A DNA stretch of 64,000 nt. Origin: CAIWMF01 sp964402065 (lineage in GTDB: Bacteria > Verrucomicrobiota > Verrucomicrobiia > Chthoniobacterales > UBA6821). The DNA lies in contig CAYOAN010000006.1 in NCBI GenBank assembly GCA_964402065.1, positions 1 through 64,000 on the forward strand, read 5' to 3'. The notes beneath the pieces were generated by a model. That model was given only the letters and a program-made list of their open reading frames with translations. It had not been told where the DNA came from and ran no database searches. The position numbers and the translations under genes are program-made. This document shows, one piece after another, positions 33,719-42,476 of the stretch (position 1 is its first letter; each line of letters opens with the position of its first letter).

Positions 33719-36700
33719 TCAGCTCTGCGCGGGCTCAGGATTTGGAGCATCTGTATTTTTGTTTTCTCCTTTGCCATGGAACTTCACGCTAAGGAGCTTG
33801 GTCACGCCACGCTCCTCCATAGTGACACCATAGAGTGTATCAGCACGCGACATTGTACGCTTGTTGTGTGTGATAACAAAAAATTGGCTCTGGTCCACAA
33901 AGCGATCCACTAACTTAATAAAGCGCCCAATGTTAGACTCATCAAGTGGTGCATCCATTTCATCGAGCACGCAAAACGGACTTGGTTTGACCATATAAAT
34001 TGCAAAAAGAAGCGCAACTGCTGTCATCGTCCGTTCACCACCGCTCAAAAGCGAGATGCTTTGAAGCTGCTTACCTGGAGGGCGAGCAATGATTTCAATA
34101 CCACTCTCAAGCGGATCAGTATCGTCAACGAGAAGCAAGTTGGCTTTGCCTCCTCCAAAAAGTTCTGTAAACATTTCTTGGAAGTTGAGACGAACTTGTT
34201 CAAAAGTCTTCGCAAAAAGTTCTTTCGTGGTTTTGTTAATCCGTGAAATGACTTCAAGCAACTCGGCCTTTGCATTAACCAAGTCGGTATTTTGTTGCTC
34301 TAGGAATTGATAACGCTGCTCAAGCTCTTCATACTCCTGAATCGCCTCTAAATTAACAGGCCCCATAGAATCAAGGCGCTCGGTTAACTCTGCGACAATG
34401 GTTTCAATTTTTTCCCAAGGAAGCTCCTCAACAGGCGTTGGAGGCTCTGTTTCCGATGATGAGGTGTTTTCTAAAGATGCTCCTGAAACGTTCTCTTCTT
34501 CAGTCCGCGACCTCTTTTCTACCCTTGTTGTAACAGCCTTGAGAAGCATGTATCGATCAGGCTCAAAAGCTGAAAGGTCTTCTTGATAACGCCTTGAGAC
34601 GTGATCGCGAATCGCTTCTGAGCGCATTCGAAGTTCTGTTACTTTAACCTCATCACGAGAACGTTTATCTTGAAGATCCAAGAGGTTTTTTCGGAGACCT
34701 CTCAAATTCATCTCCATTGTTTCAGCTTGCTCTTGCAAACCTCCACGTTCTCCGGAAAGGCGAGCAACTTCTTTTTCAACGCTACTTAACTCTTCTTTCC
34801 AATGTCCCAGGCTAACAGTGAGATCTTGAGACTCTTTCGTCAACGCCTCCATTTTTTCCTCATAGTTGCGTTGATCGCGTTCACGCACAGCAATTGTCTC
34901 TGCCAATTCGCGCAATCGGGATTCGATGGGGCCTCGTTGCTGGGTCAATGCTTGCTGGCGCTGACGTTCAGTTGCTACTCGTAGTTTAACTTCAGAAAGA
35001 GCCGAAGCAGCCTCATTTTCGACCTCTCGGAGTGAAACAATCTTCGATTGGGCCACCGAACGCTCTTCGCGAACGGCATTCAACTCTTGAGTTACTTGCT
35101 CTAATTGCACTTGATCGGCAGCACTCTGTTCTTCCAACTGTTTCAGCTGTGTTTCAAGGGTCGTAATTTCCTTTACCAAGGATTCTTGACGACGTCCTGT
35201 TTCTTGAAATTCACGTGCAGCCAAACGATCATCTCCCTGAGCTGTTGCCAGTACGCCCTGAGCTTGCTGCAGTTCTTCGCGCTTTTCCTTAAGTTGTCCT
35301 GAAGCTTCTTCAACCGCTGCAATTGTTGCATCCCTAGCGGCGGCTAAGCGTGCTTCTTCCTCACGCAAGGTCTTCAACTCTCGATCCAATGCTGCAATTT
35401 GAGAACGCCGAAGTAATGCTGAAGCAGAAACCTCTCCCTCGTTTCCTCCACCACCATAGGCAACTCCATCGCGCGATAAAAATTCTCCAGCACGCGTTGT
35501 GAAAGCCAATGTTGGATACTCTCGCTTGAGGCGAAAAGCTGTTTCTAAAGTTTCAACAACGACAACGCCCTCCAGCAAACGTGCAACAACTTTACGAACT
35601 GGCTCTGAAGCCTTGATAAGAGCTGCAGCCCAGGCTATCCCACCAGCAGGGAGTGCGCCAGGAGAAGGTTCTTCGTAAGGCCAATCAACTGTGGCAACAA
35701 CAGCGCGGCCCTCTCCAGCCGCTTTTAAAGTTTGTAGCGCAGCTTCTGCAACATCAGCATCTTTAAAAATAACTGAACGACTTGCCGCTCCCAGAGCCGC
35801 TTCCACAGCTGGAATATGTTCTTGGGAAACTTCCATCAAAGAGGCTAAAGTTCCCAAAATTCCTGCCTGGAAAAAATCAGGCCGATTTAATCCTCGCAAA
35901 ATCGCTTGCGTTCCTTCGCCTAAGCCTTCTCCTTCTCGCTCTAATTGACAAAGGATTTCCCGTTTGGAATTGCGCTCAGCAAGTTGCTTGCTTAACTCAT
36001 TCCAATCACGGTCTGTTTTTTGCCGTTCCAACTGTGCTGTTTCATATCTTTGTTGAGCGGCTTCTAACGCCCCTCGTGAAGAGGCCAATGCTTCTTGCGC
36101 TTGCACACAAGCAGCCGTTGCTTCTGCCGCTCGCTGATTTAAAGTTGCCAGCGCCTCTGTCATTCCGCTCTGCTGGAACTGAAGTTCTTGTAAGCGTTGC
36201 GCATTGGCATCACGTCGACCACCAGCTACAGAAACTTTTCCGCGAAGATCAGCCAAACGATGTTCTAACTGGTGAAGACGATGCGCAAGCGTGTCGATGG
36301 CACGTTCAGCTTCAATTCTCTCTTGCTGGGCTTTAGAGCAACGTTCGGTTCCTTCTTTTAATAACTGCTCCTCGCCACGTAATAATTCCAGTAATTCATG
36401 AAGCTGCGCATCGGTCTGCTCCATCTCCTTTTTCTGTTCACTAATACGCGTAAAACAAGCATCGCGATCAGAGCGTGCCCGAACGATCATCGCTTCAAAT
36501 TCTGTTTTGCGTTCCCGGTGCGTTTCAATCCGACTCTCTCCCGAAAAAATGCGATTCCGCAATGTCTGCATTGCATCGCGCGTTTGATCCATAGCTACGT
36601 CAAGCTCTGCAAGCTGTTGCCGCATCCTCGCACAAGTCTCTTCTTGCCCGGTAATTTCATTCTCTTGTTCGACACGAGCTTCTCCAATTTTTTCTATCGA

Positions 36701-37438
36701 CTCACTGAGCTCTTGAATCGAAATTTCTAAATTCCGATAAGTCCGGTAAGAAAGATGCGTATCCATGACCCGAAGATCACTCATTAATTCTTGGTAACGA
36801 CGTGCTTTTCCTGCCTGCCGTTGAAGCGATCCGATCTGACGTTTAACTTCTTTAATGATATCGGTCACACGAAGCAAGTTGGCTTCGGTATATTCAAGCT
36901 TGCGCAGCGCTTCTTTTTTCTGTGACTTAAATTTCGTAATACCAGCAGCCTCTTCAAAAATAGCACGTCTATCATCCGGACGACTGCTCAAGATTTGGTC
37001 AAGCTTTCCTTGCTCCATAATCGAGTAGGCGCTTCGCCCAATTCCCGTATCCATGAACAATTGATGAATATCTTTGAGCCGACAAGGCTTTCCATTCATC
37101 AAGTATTCAGACTTCCCATCACGAAAGACACGACGCGTGATGCACAGTTCATTCCACGGAACATTCAGTTCTTTTTCACAATCGCCAAAGGTCAATGAAA
37201 CCTCTGCCATATTGTGCGGACCTCTTGTATCAGCACCACTAAAAATAACATCTGCCATTTCACCACCACGAAGAGCTTTAGCTGATTGCTCGCCGAGAAC
37301 CCAACGAATCGCATCCAGAATATTTGACTTTCCACATCCATTAGGCCCGACAACGGCTGTAACTCCACGATGAAATTGCAACGTGGTTTTTGTTGCGAAG
37401 GATTTAAAGCCGATGATTTCGAGAGACTGAAGATGCAC
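33719..37438 (-). CDS. smc: Chromosome segregation protein SMC
   Basis: 1239 residues from GTG 37438 (MHLQSLEIIGFKSF). Walker A VVGPNGCGKSNILDAIRW near residue 31, two long coiled coils (about 165-500 and 670-1020), a hinge (about 515-665, with a GGG-containing turn near 665), and the C-terminal head with LLSGGERTMTAVALLFAIY and Walker B FCVLDEMDAPLDESN. Full-length condensin ATPase; ScpA/ScpB partners are not in the window. A heptamer array sits in front of the start and no Shine-Dalgarno is seen. Divergent from the M20 peptidase, whose own array lies 70 bp away. Confidence 0.97.
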   Translation of the reverse strand: MHLQSLEIIGFKSFATKTTLQFHRGVTAVVGPNGCGKSNILDAIRWVLGEQSAKALRGGEMADVIFSGADTRGPHNMAEVSLTFGDCEKELNVPWNELCITRRVFRDGKSEYLMNGKPCRLKDIHQLFMDTGIGRSAYSIMEQGKLDQILSSRPDDRRAIFEEAAGITKFKSQKKEALRKLEYTEANLLRVTDIIKEVKRQIGSLQRQAGKARRYQELMSDLRVMDTHLSYRTYRNLEISIQELSESIEKIGEARVEQENEITGQEETCARMRQQLAELDVAMDQTRDAMQTLRNRIFSGESRIETHRERKTEFEAMIVRARSDRDACFTRISEQKKEMEQTDAQLHELLELLRGEEQLLKEGTERCSKAQQERIEAERAIDTLAHRLHQLEHRLADLRGKVSVAGGRRDANAQRLQELQFQQSGMTEALATLNQRAAEATAACVQAQEALASSRGALEAAQQRYETAQLERQKTDRDWNELSKQLAERNSKREILCQLEREGEGLGEGTQAILRGLNRPDFFQAGILGTLASLMEVSQEHIPAVEAALGAASRSVIFKDADVAEAALQTLKAAGEGRAVVATVDWPYEEPSPGALPAGGIAWAAALIKASEPVRKVVARLLEGVVVVETLETAFRLKREYPTLAFTTRAGEFLSRDGVAYGGGGNEGEVSASALLRRSQIAALDRELKTLREEEARLAAARDATIAAVEEASGQLKEKREELQQAQGVLATAQGDDRLAAREFQETGRRQESLVKEITTLETQLKQLEEQSAADQVQLEQVTQELNAVREERSVAQSKIVSLREVENEAASALSEVKLRVATERQRQQALTQQRGPIESRLRELAETIAVRERDQRNYEEKMEALTKESQDLTVSLGHWKEELSSVEKEVARLSGERGGLQEQAETMEMNLRGLRKNLLDLQDKRSRDEVKVTELRMRSEAIRDHVSRRYQEDLSAFEPDRYMLLKAVTTRVEKRSRTEEENVSGASLENTSSSETEPPTPVEELPWEKIETIVAELTERLDSMGPVNLEAIQEYEELEQRYQFLEQQNTDLVNAKAELLEVISRINKTTKELFAKTFEQVRLNFQEMFTELFGGGKANLLLVDDTDPLESGIEIIARPPGKQLQSISLLSGGERTMTAVALLFAIYMVKPSPFCVLDEMDAPLDESNIGRFIKLVDRFVDQSQFFVITHNKRTMSRADTLYGVTMEERGVTKLLSVKFHGKGENKNTDAPNPEPAQS

Positions 37439-37445
37439 AGAGCAG

Positions 37446-37482
37446 TTTATAGTTACAGGTTATAGATTGCAGGTTGCAGGTT
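37446..37482 (-). repeat. Heptamer array (YCTRYAR) in front of smc
   Basis: Minus strand shows five units in register (GCTTAAA, two CCTGCAA, TCTATAA, CCTGTAA), then a one-base slip and CTATAAA, ending within ten bases of the GTG start. No ribosome-binding site. Mirror arrangement with the array for the M20 gene. Confidence 0.75.
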
Positions 37483-37553
37483 TAAGCCGATTTCTGCTGT
37501 TTGGTACGCTAGGTGGAGCAACTCATTTCGTCAAAAGAGAAATGAAAATTTTT

Positions 37554-37588
37554 CCTGTAACCTAAAACCTGAAATCTGTAGCCTTTCC
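37554..37588 (+). repeat. Heptamer array (YCTRTAR) in front of M20 dipeptidase gene
   Basis: CT dinucleotides at 37555, 37562, 37569, 37576 and 37583, exactly 7 apart; units fit YCTRTAR loosely and end two bases before the ATG at 37591. Pyrimidine-rich, with no Shine-Dalgarno. Confidence 0.8.
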
Positions 37589-37590
37589 TC

Positions 37591-38940
37591 ATGCCAACTT
37601 CACTTGATCCTATTGCAGCTCTTACGGAATATCTTCGTTTCCCGAGCGTTTCCACCCAACCAGAGCATGCCAAAGATGTCGTTGCTTGCGCCACTTGGCT
37701 GGAAGGCCTTTTTAAGAAAATGGGACTCAGTACTAAAATGCACGAAACGCCGGGGCATCGAATAGTAGTTGCACATACCACGCCCGATCCCAAAAAGAGA
37801 ACCGTTTTGATTTATGGGCACTATGATGTACAACCGCCCGATCCCCTTTCAGAATGGGCCTCTCCTCCTTTTGAACCACGCATTGACAAAAAAGAGGGTA
37901 AAATCTTTGCACGCGGTTCCTCCGACAACAAAGCTCCCACATTGGCGCATATCCTTGGAGTAGCTCAAACACTCAAAGAAAAGGGCCGTTTGCCGGTTAA
38001 TGTGATTTTTTTGATTGAAGGAGAAGAAGAAATTGGAAGCCCTCATTTAGGTGCCTTCCTTGAACAACATCGTGAAGCTTTGAACTGTGATGTTATTTTA
38101 GTTTCTGATACAGGCATGGCTCCTGGCAATCTTCCAGCAATGACTTATGCGTTACGAGGCGTAGCCGCTCTAGAGTTCATCGTTCGAGGCCCTTCTCATG
38201 ATCTTCATAGTGGTTTGTTTGGTGGCGCCGTGACCAATCCTCTTACCGTTGCTGCACGATTGATCGCCTCTCTTCATGATGAGAAGGGACACATTTTAAT
38301 TCCTGGCTTTTATGATGCCGTCCAACCTCTTCAACCATGGGAGAAAGAGGCGGCACAAACATTGGAAAAAATCTCTGGAGGTGATGACTCCATCAAAAAA
38401 CTAGCTGGCGTTAAAGAACTCTTTGGTGAAGCAGGTTTCACGACACTTGAACGCATTGGCGCCCGCCCCACTGTAGAGGTCAATGGTTTTGGCGGAGGGT
38501 ATCAAGGCGAAGGAACAAAAACTATTTTACCTAAAGAAGCTTTTGTAAAACTAAGCTTTCGCCTTGTTGCCAATCAAGATCCACATAAAATTCTCGACCT
38601 CGCTGCGGCACATCTACGCCAACAACTTCCTCCTGGTGTTTCATTGGAAATTATTCTGGGGCATTCTGGAGAAGCCTGCTTTTCTGACCCTCAATCTCAA
38701 GATGGCAAAGCGGCTCAAGAAGCACTTCGAGAGACTTTTGGAAGCGCGCCTCTCTTATTACGTGATGGAGCCAGTATTCCGATTATTGCCACTTTTAAAA
38801 AAACCCTCGGCGTTGATGCCCTTCTCATCGGCCTTGCTAACCCAGACTGCGGCATGCATTCCCCCAATGAAAACATGCTACTAAATAATTTCCTTGATGG
38901 GATTAAATTGAATCAGCTGCTGTTGGAAAAATTAGCCTAA
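37591..38940 (+). CDS. M20-family dipeptidase (metallopeptidase)
   Basis: 449 residues. M20 metal and catalytic motifs: LIYGHYDVQPPDP (first His-Asp) near residue 73, GRGSSDNKAP-like ARGSSDNKAPTLAHI near 107, LIEGEEEIGSPHL near 140 (catalytic Glu-Glu), SDTGMAP near 175, and the C-terminal NPDCGMHSPNENM with the last His. Resembles the dipeptidase/succinyl-diaminopimelate desuccinylase-like branch. Cytosolic. Divergent from smc; a family A repeat lies just downstream. Confidence 0.92.
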   Translation: MPTSLDPIAALTEYLRFPSVSTQPEHAKDVVACATWLEGLFKKMGLSTKMHETPGHRIVVAHTTPDPKKRTVLIYGHYDVQPPDPLSEWASPPFEPRIDKKEGKIFARGSSDNKAPTLAHILGVAQTLKEKGRLPVNVIFLIEGEEEIGSPHLGAFLEQHREALNCDVILVSDTGMAPGNLPAMTYALRGVAALEFIVRGPSHDLHSGLFGGAVTNPLTVAARLIASLHDEKGHILIPGFYDAVQPLQPWEKEAAQTLEKISGGDDSIKKLAGVKELFGEAGFTTLERIGARPTVEVNGFGGGYQGEGTKTILPKEAFVKLSFRLVANQDPHKILDLAAAHLRQQLPPGVSLEIILGHSGEACFSDPQSQDGKAAQEALRETFGSAPLLLRDGASIPIIATFKKTLGVDALLIGLANPDCGMHSPNENMLLNNFLDGIKLNQLLLEKLA

Positions 38941-38958
38941 AAACTAATGGCCTAGCAC

Positions 38959-39099
38959 TAGAGGAGGTTAACAAGTTCTATAGCCGCGTATTGTGTCGTC
39001 ACTCCGGCGCTCGAAGCCTCTAGCATGCCCATATACACTGCGGTTCTGCGCTCCTCGTTCCTGGCACTACATCGGCTATAGTATTTTTAAAGTGCTCTA
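38959..39099. mobile_element. MITE-like repeat family A, copy 2 (141 bp)
   Basis: Starts TAGAGGAGGTTAACAA and ends TTTTTAAAGTGCTCTA. The interior matches copy 1 (CTATAGCCGCGTATTG, CACTCCGG, GGCACTACATCGGC). The abutting 50 bp (39100-39149) is identical to that after copy 1, so these two copies share a longer unit of about 190 bp. No coding capacity. Confidence 0.8.
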
Positions 39100-39162
39100 A
39101 ATATCATAGACTGGCACCAAAATACGCAATATCAGGGACTGACCCCTATTCTGACCCCTATT
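39100..39162. repeat. 50-bp repeat plus tandem CTGACCCCTATT, second copy
   Basis: 39100-39149 is identical to 6026-6075. Here the terminal 12-mer CTGACCCCTATT is duplicated (39139-39150 and 39151-39162). The stop codon of the ClC gene (TAG, 39158-39160) lies within the second 12-mer. Confidence 0.85.
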
Positions 39163-40453
39163 GGTTAAATGATTTTTTTCGCAGTAGGGTTCTATATTTT
39201 TTAAAATCGCTTGCATGTTGTGCTCGGTAAATCCCTTGGCGGCTGCTGCAAAAGAAGGCCGTAAAGCAGACGATTCCCATTTCTAGCCAATGCCCAATAC
39301 CAAAGAGTTCTGCTCCCATGATGGTGCAAGCCAGAGGGGTGTTCGAGGCTCCAGCAAAGAGCGCAACGAATCCAAGAGCTGTAAAAAGATCTGAAGGCCC
39401 TCCCAGTAAATTGGCAAGCAAGTTTCCAAGTGCCGCTCCAATGAAAAAAAGAGGCGTCACCTCTCCTCCTTTAAAACCAGCAGCTAATGTAATTGCGGTG
39501 AAAAGAAGTTTCCAAAACCAGGCTCCTTGTGCCGCGTTCAGGCCATGAAAAAGACTTTCTATCGTTACATCATGAGGAAAGGGAGACCACTCTCCTAAGC
39601 CAATATACGCTCTGGTTCCAAGTAAAAGTACAAGGCCGATGATCATTATTCCCCCTAAAAAAGGCCAGGCCGGACCATAGGGTGTGATCTTTTTAAATCC
39701 GTATCGTAAAAAATGTTCTGTTGTTACAAATAATCTTCCAACGAGTCCTGCTGCAATTCCGATGAGTACAACTTTTAGAAGGAGCAAAAAATCAAAATGA
39801 ATAGCAAATCCGTTTATTTGCCAAATACCTTCATGCAATTGGTAGAGCATGTGCTTGACCCCCCAAGCATGACAAAAAAAATTTCCGAGTGCTGCTGCTA
39901 CAAGAGCTGGCAAGAGAGCCTCGTAATAAAGATGCCCTACCATCAAAACTTCTAACGAAAAAACAGCTCCAGCAAAAGGCGTTCCAAAAACAGCTCCAAA
40001 TCCAGCAGCGACACCACTTAAAAGCAAGACTCTCATTTCTTCTGGGCGTACCCGCAACAGACGTCCCCACGTACTTGCCATGCTTCCTCCCATCTGCACG
40101 GCTGTCCCTTCACGCCCGACAGAACCGCCAAAAAGATGCGTCACTAATGTTGCTAACAAAATGAGCGGAGCCATCCGCCGAGGGACACCGCCTCCTAACT
40201 GATGAATTTGCTCGAGAATAAGATTGTTACCACCTTCCGATCTTTTTCCAAAATGATGATAAATTAACCCCATTCCTAACCCAGCAAGAGGTAAAAAATA
40301 GATCACCCAGGGATGGTTAAAGCGACATTGCGTGACGATATTGAGACTCCAAAGAAAAAAAGCACAAGCGGAACCAATGGCAGCCGAAATCGGAATAAGG
40401 ATGGCGAGCCAACGAATGCAAAAACGGAACAAAGAAAAACTTTGATGTAACAA
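39158..40453 (-). CDS. ClC-family chloride channel/antiporter
   Basis: 431 residues from a TTG start. Voltage-gated chloride channel family: GGSVGREGTAVQMGGSMAS near residue 110 (GREGP-like filter with P changed to T), GVAAGFGAVFGTPFAGAVFSLEVL near 148 and FKGGEVTPLFFIGAALGN near 323, with about ten membrane helices and no CBS domain. The Ser of the usual GSGIP filter segment is not clearly seen, so ion choice is uncertain (some members carry fluoride). Its stop codon lies in a dispersed repeat. The start is uncertain. Confidence 0.85.
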   Translation of the reverse strand: MLHQSFSLFRFCIRWLAILIPISAAIGSACAFFLWSLNIVTQCRFNHPWVIYFLPLAGLGMGLIYHHFGKRSEGGNNLILEQIHQLGGGVPRRMAPLILLATLVTHLFGGSVGREGTAVQMGGSMASTWGRLLRVRPEEMRVLLLSGVAAGFGAVFGTPFAGAVFSLEVLMVGHLYYEALLPALVAAALGNFFCHAWGVKHMLYQLHEGIWQINGFAIHFDFLLLLKVVLIGIAAGLVGRLFVTTEHFLRYGFKKITPYGPAWPFLGGIMIIGLVLLLGTRAYIGLGEWSPFPHDVTIESLFHGLNAAQGAWFWKLLFTAITLAAGFKGGEVTPLFFIGAALGNLLANLLGGPSDLFTALGFVALFAGASNTPLACTIMGAELFGIGHWLEMGIVCFTAFFCSSRQGIYRAQHASDFKKYRTLLRKKSFNQ

Positions 40454-40680
40454 GGTGTGAAACGGAAAAAGAATGGCACCAAGCTATCACAAAAATACAA
40501 AAGAGCAAATAACGCCTCTTTTAATCCGGGTATTGTATAGCATGTTACCCTGCTCCCCTCTCAAAAAAACCATGGAGAAAGATGGTATGCGGCCCTGTTG
40601 GCTTTTGCAGGAAAGAGAGATGGAATATTCGAGTTCGTTTTATCTGTAGCAAGGAGTCATCCCTCTGTTAAAATCGGGCC

Positions 40681-41238
40681 ATGTCCTACTGCAACTTCAT
40701 TGCAACAATTACCGATCCTCAAAAAGAATGCCATCGAAAGTATCATGACACGCAATATGGTTTTCCCTTGGAAGAAGATAATGAGCTCTTTGGACGGCTG
40801 ATTTTAGAAATCAATCAGGCCGGTCTTAGTTGGGAAACCATTTTGAAAAAAGAAGCAAACTTTCGAAAAGCATATCATGACTTCAACATCCAAAAAATAG
40901 CAGCTTATGACGATGCTGATAGAATAAGGCTTTTAGGTGATGCCGGCATTATTCGCAATCGCTTAAAAATCAATGCTGCCATTGAAAATGCTAAAACTAT
41001 TTTGCAACTTCAAAAAGAGTTTGGATCTTTTGCACAATGGCTTCATTTTCATCACCCCAAGCCAAAAGAGGAATGGGTGAAGCTTTTTAAAAAAACATTC
41101 CTTTTTACCGGCGGAGAAATTGTCGGCGAATTTTTGATGAGCATTGGTTACTTGCCTGGCGCCCATCTCGAAGAATGCCCTATCTTCAAAAAAGTGCTAA
41201 CAGCCAAGCCGGCTTGGAAAAATTCCTCTGCATGCTAG
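40681..41238 (+). CDS. tag: DNA-3-methyladenine glycosylase I
   Basis: 185 residues, the normal Tag length. The zinc site residues (Cys4, His18, and the C-terminal PGAHLEECPI His and Cys) and the catalytic-domain signature ILEINQAGLSWETILKKEANFRKAYHDF (about residues 42-69) are present. It excises 3-methyladenine in base excision repair. The stop TAG (41236-41238) is the first three bases of a family A repeat, so the C-terminal end (KNSSAC) was set by that insertion. Confidence 0.93.
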   Translation: MSYCNFIATITDPQKECHRKYHDTQYGFPLEEDNELFGRLILEINQAGLSWETILKKEANFRKAYHDFNIQKIAAYDDADRIRLLGDAGIIRNRLKINAAIENAKTILQLQKEFGSFAQWLHFHHPKPKEEWVKLFKKTFLFTGGEIVGEFLMSIGYLPGAHLEECPIFKKVLTAKPAWKNSSAC

Positions 41239-41371
41239 AGCGTTTTTAAAAAATATAGTGTATTAAATTGAAAAGGGGACGTTAGAAACGCAGTGTATAT
41301 CTCATACTCGAGGCTTCGAGCACCGGAATGACGCCGCAATATGCGGCTATAGAATTTGTTAACATGCTCTA
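41236..41371. mobile_element. MITE-like repeat family A, copy 3 (136 bp, inverted)
   Basis: Begins TAGAGCGTTTTTAAAAA and ends GTTAACATGCTCTA. Inverted relative to copies 1 and 2. Its right two-thirds (from ATACTCGAGGCTTCGAGC) matches copies 1, 4 and 5; its left part carries the TATAG...TATTAAATTGAAAAGGGG motif of family B, so it looks recombinant. Its first three bases are the stop codon of tag. Confidence 0.8.
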
Positions 41372-41493
41372 ATGCGCTCGTTGCAATTTATACCATCTTC
41401 ATGAATGCGTTGGACTATAAGATGCAGGTAATAAAAGAAGATGCTATGAATGCGCTACAGAGACCTTACAAAACATTGCTTCCTGCCATTTTT

Positions 41494-41514
41494 TTTGTAA
41501 CCTATACCCTTTTT
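41494..41514 (+). repeat. Short heptamer array in front of first EamA gene
   Basis: Three units (TTTGTAA, CCTATAC, CCTTTTT-like) in 7-base register, ending about two bases before ATG 41517. Weaker than the arrays before addB, lptG, smc and the M20 gene. Confidence 0.5.
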
Positions 41515-41516
41515 AC

Positions 41517-42476
41517 ATGTCTTCCTCTTCCCATCCCCGTTCTTCTCTTTTCCTCAATTATCTTCTCCTTCTAGGATGCGGACTTATTTGGGGATCGCAA
41601 TACCTGCTTAACAAAATCGCTCTTGAGAATTTCTCAACATGGACGATTGCTGCTGGGAGAATTGGTATTGGAACACTTACGCTCACAGCACTTTTAATGG
41701 CACGTGTGGAAAAACCCCATCCAGATGCTCCTTCTTTTTGGAAATCGCTCCCTGATTTTATTCTTATTGGATTTTTGGAAGCAACTCTTCCCTGTCTTCT
41801 TGTTGCATGGGCTCAAAAGCAGCTCCCCAGCAGTGTCACAGCAATTTTAATTGGAACCGTCCCTCTTTTTGCAACTATTTTAGAGGCTGTTTTGGTCAAG
41901 GAACATACGGTCTCTTTAAAAAAAGGAGCGGGAATTATTTTAGGTTTTATTGGCGTCGTCATTTTGGTCGGACCAGGGTTGCTCTTGACTCACCTCATGG
42001 ACCTTTCTGCAAAAACCTTTCCCATCCTCCCTGTGCTTGCTGTTCTCGGTGCTGCTAGTTGCTTTTCCATCACAATGCTCCTCATTAAACTACGCCTTGG
42101 ATCCCAATTTGGTCCGATCCAATCAGCGCAGGGCATCCTTTTAGGAGCAAGCATCACGGCGCTGCCTTTAATGTTGTGGATGACACATCCTTGGACGATG
42201 CCTTCTTTTGCTCCTCATCTTCCAGCCATGTTATCTATTCTTCTTCTTGGTATTTTTTGTGGAGGTCTTGTTTACATTCTTTATGTTCGACTTATTCATC
42301 GAGCAGGACCGAGCTTTGCTTCTACCTGTAATTATCTTGTGCCTCCTATCGGCGCTTTCCTAGGCATTGCTTTTAGCGGAGAAAAAATGACGTCCAATAT
42401 TTTGGTCGCATTGTCCTTTATTTTATTAGCGCTTTGGCTCTCAAGCGGAAAGAAAAAGCCTGTTCCTCTCTCTTGA
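41517..42476 (+). CDS. EamA/DMT-family transporter, first of tandem pair
   Basis: 319 residues, ten predicted membrane helices in two EamA repeats. Landmarks: GCGLIWGSQYLLNKIAL near residue 18, FLEATLPCLLVAWAQ near 87, IIGF-type GIILGFIGVVILVG near 140, and the C-terminal RAGPSFASTCNYLVPPIGAFLG near 262. Drug/metabolite exporter superfamily; substrate unknown. Its stop overlaps the start of a closely similar paralogue (TGATG at 42474-42478), so the pair came from tandem duplication and is translationally coupled. Confidence 0.9.
   Translation: MSSSSHPRSSLFLNYLLLLGCGLIWGSQYLLNKIALENFSTWTIAAGRIGIGTLTLTALLMARVEKPHPDAPSFWKSLPDFILIGFLEATLPCLLVAWAQKQLPSSVTAILIGTVPLFATILEAVLVKEHTVSLKKGAGIILGFIGVVILVGPGLLLTHLMDLSAKTFPILPVLAVLGAASCFSITMLLIKLRLGSQFGPIQSAQGILLGASITALPLMLWMTHPWTMPSFAPHLPAMLSILLLGIFCGGLVYILYVRLIHRAGPSFASTCNYLVPPIGAFLGIAFSGEKMTSNILVALSFILLALWLSSGKKKPVPLS

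Noticed and set aside
37446..37590. CRISPR-like repeat array
   Set aside because: Units are 7 bases without spacers, and no cas genes are present anywhere in the window.
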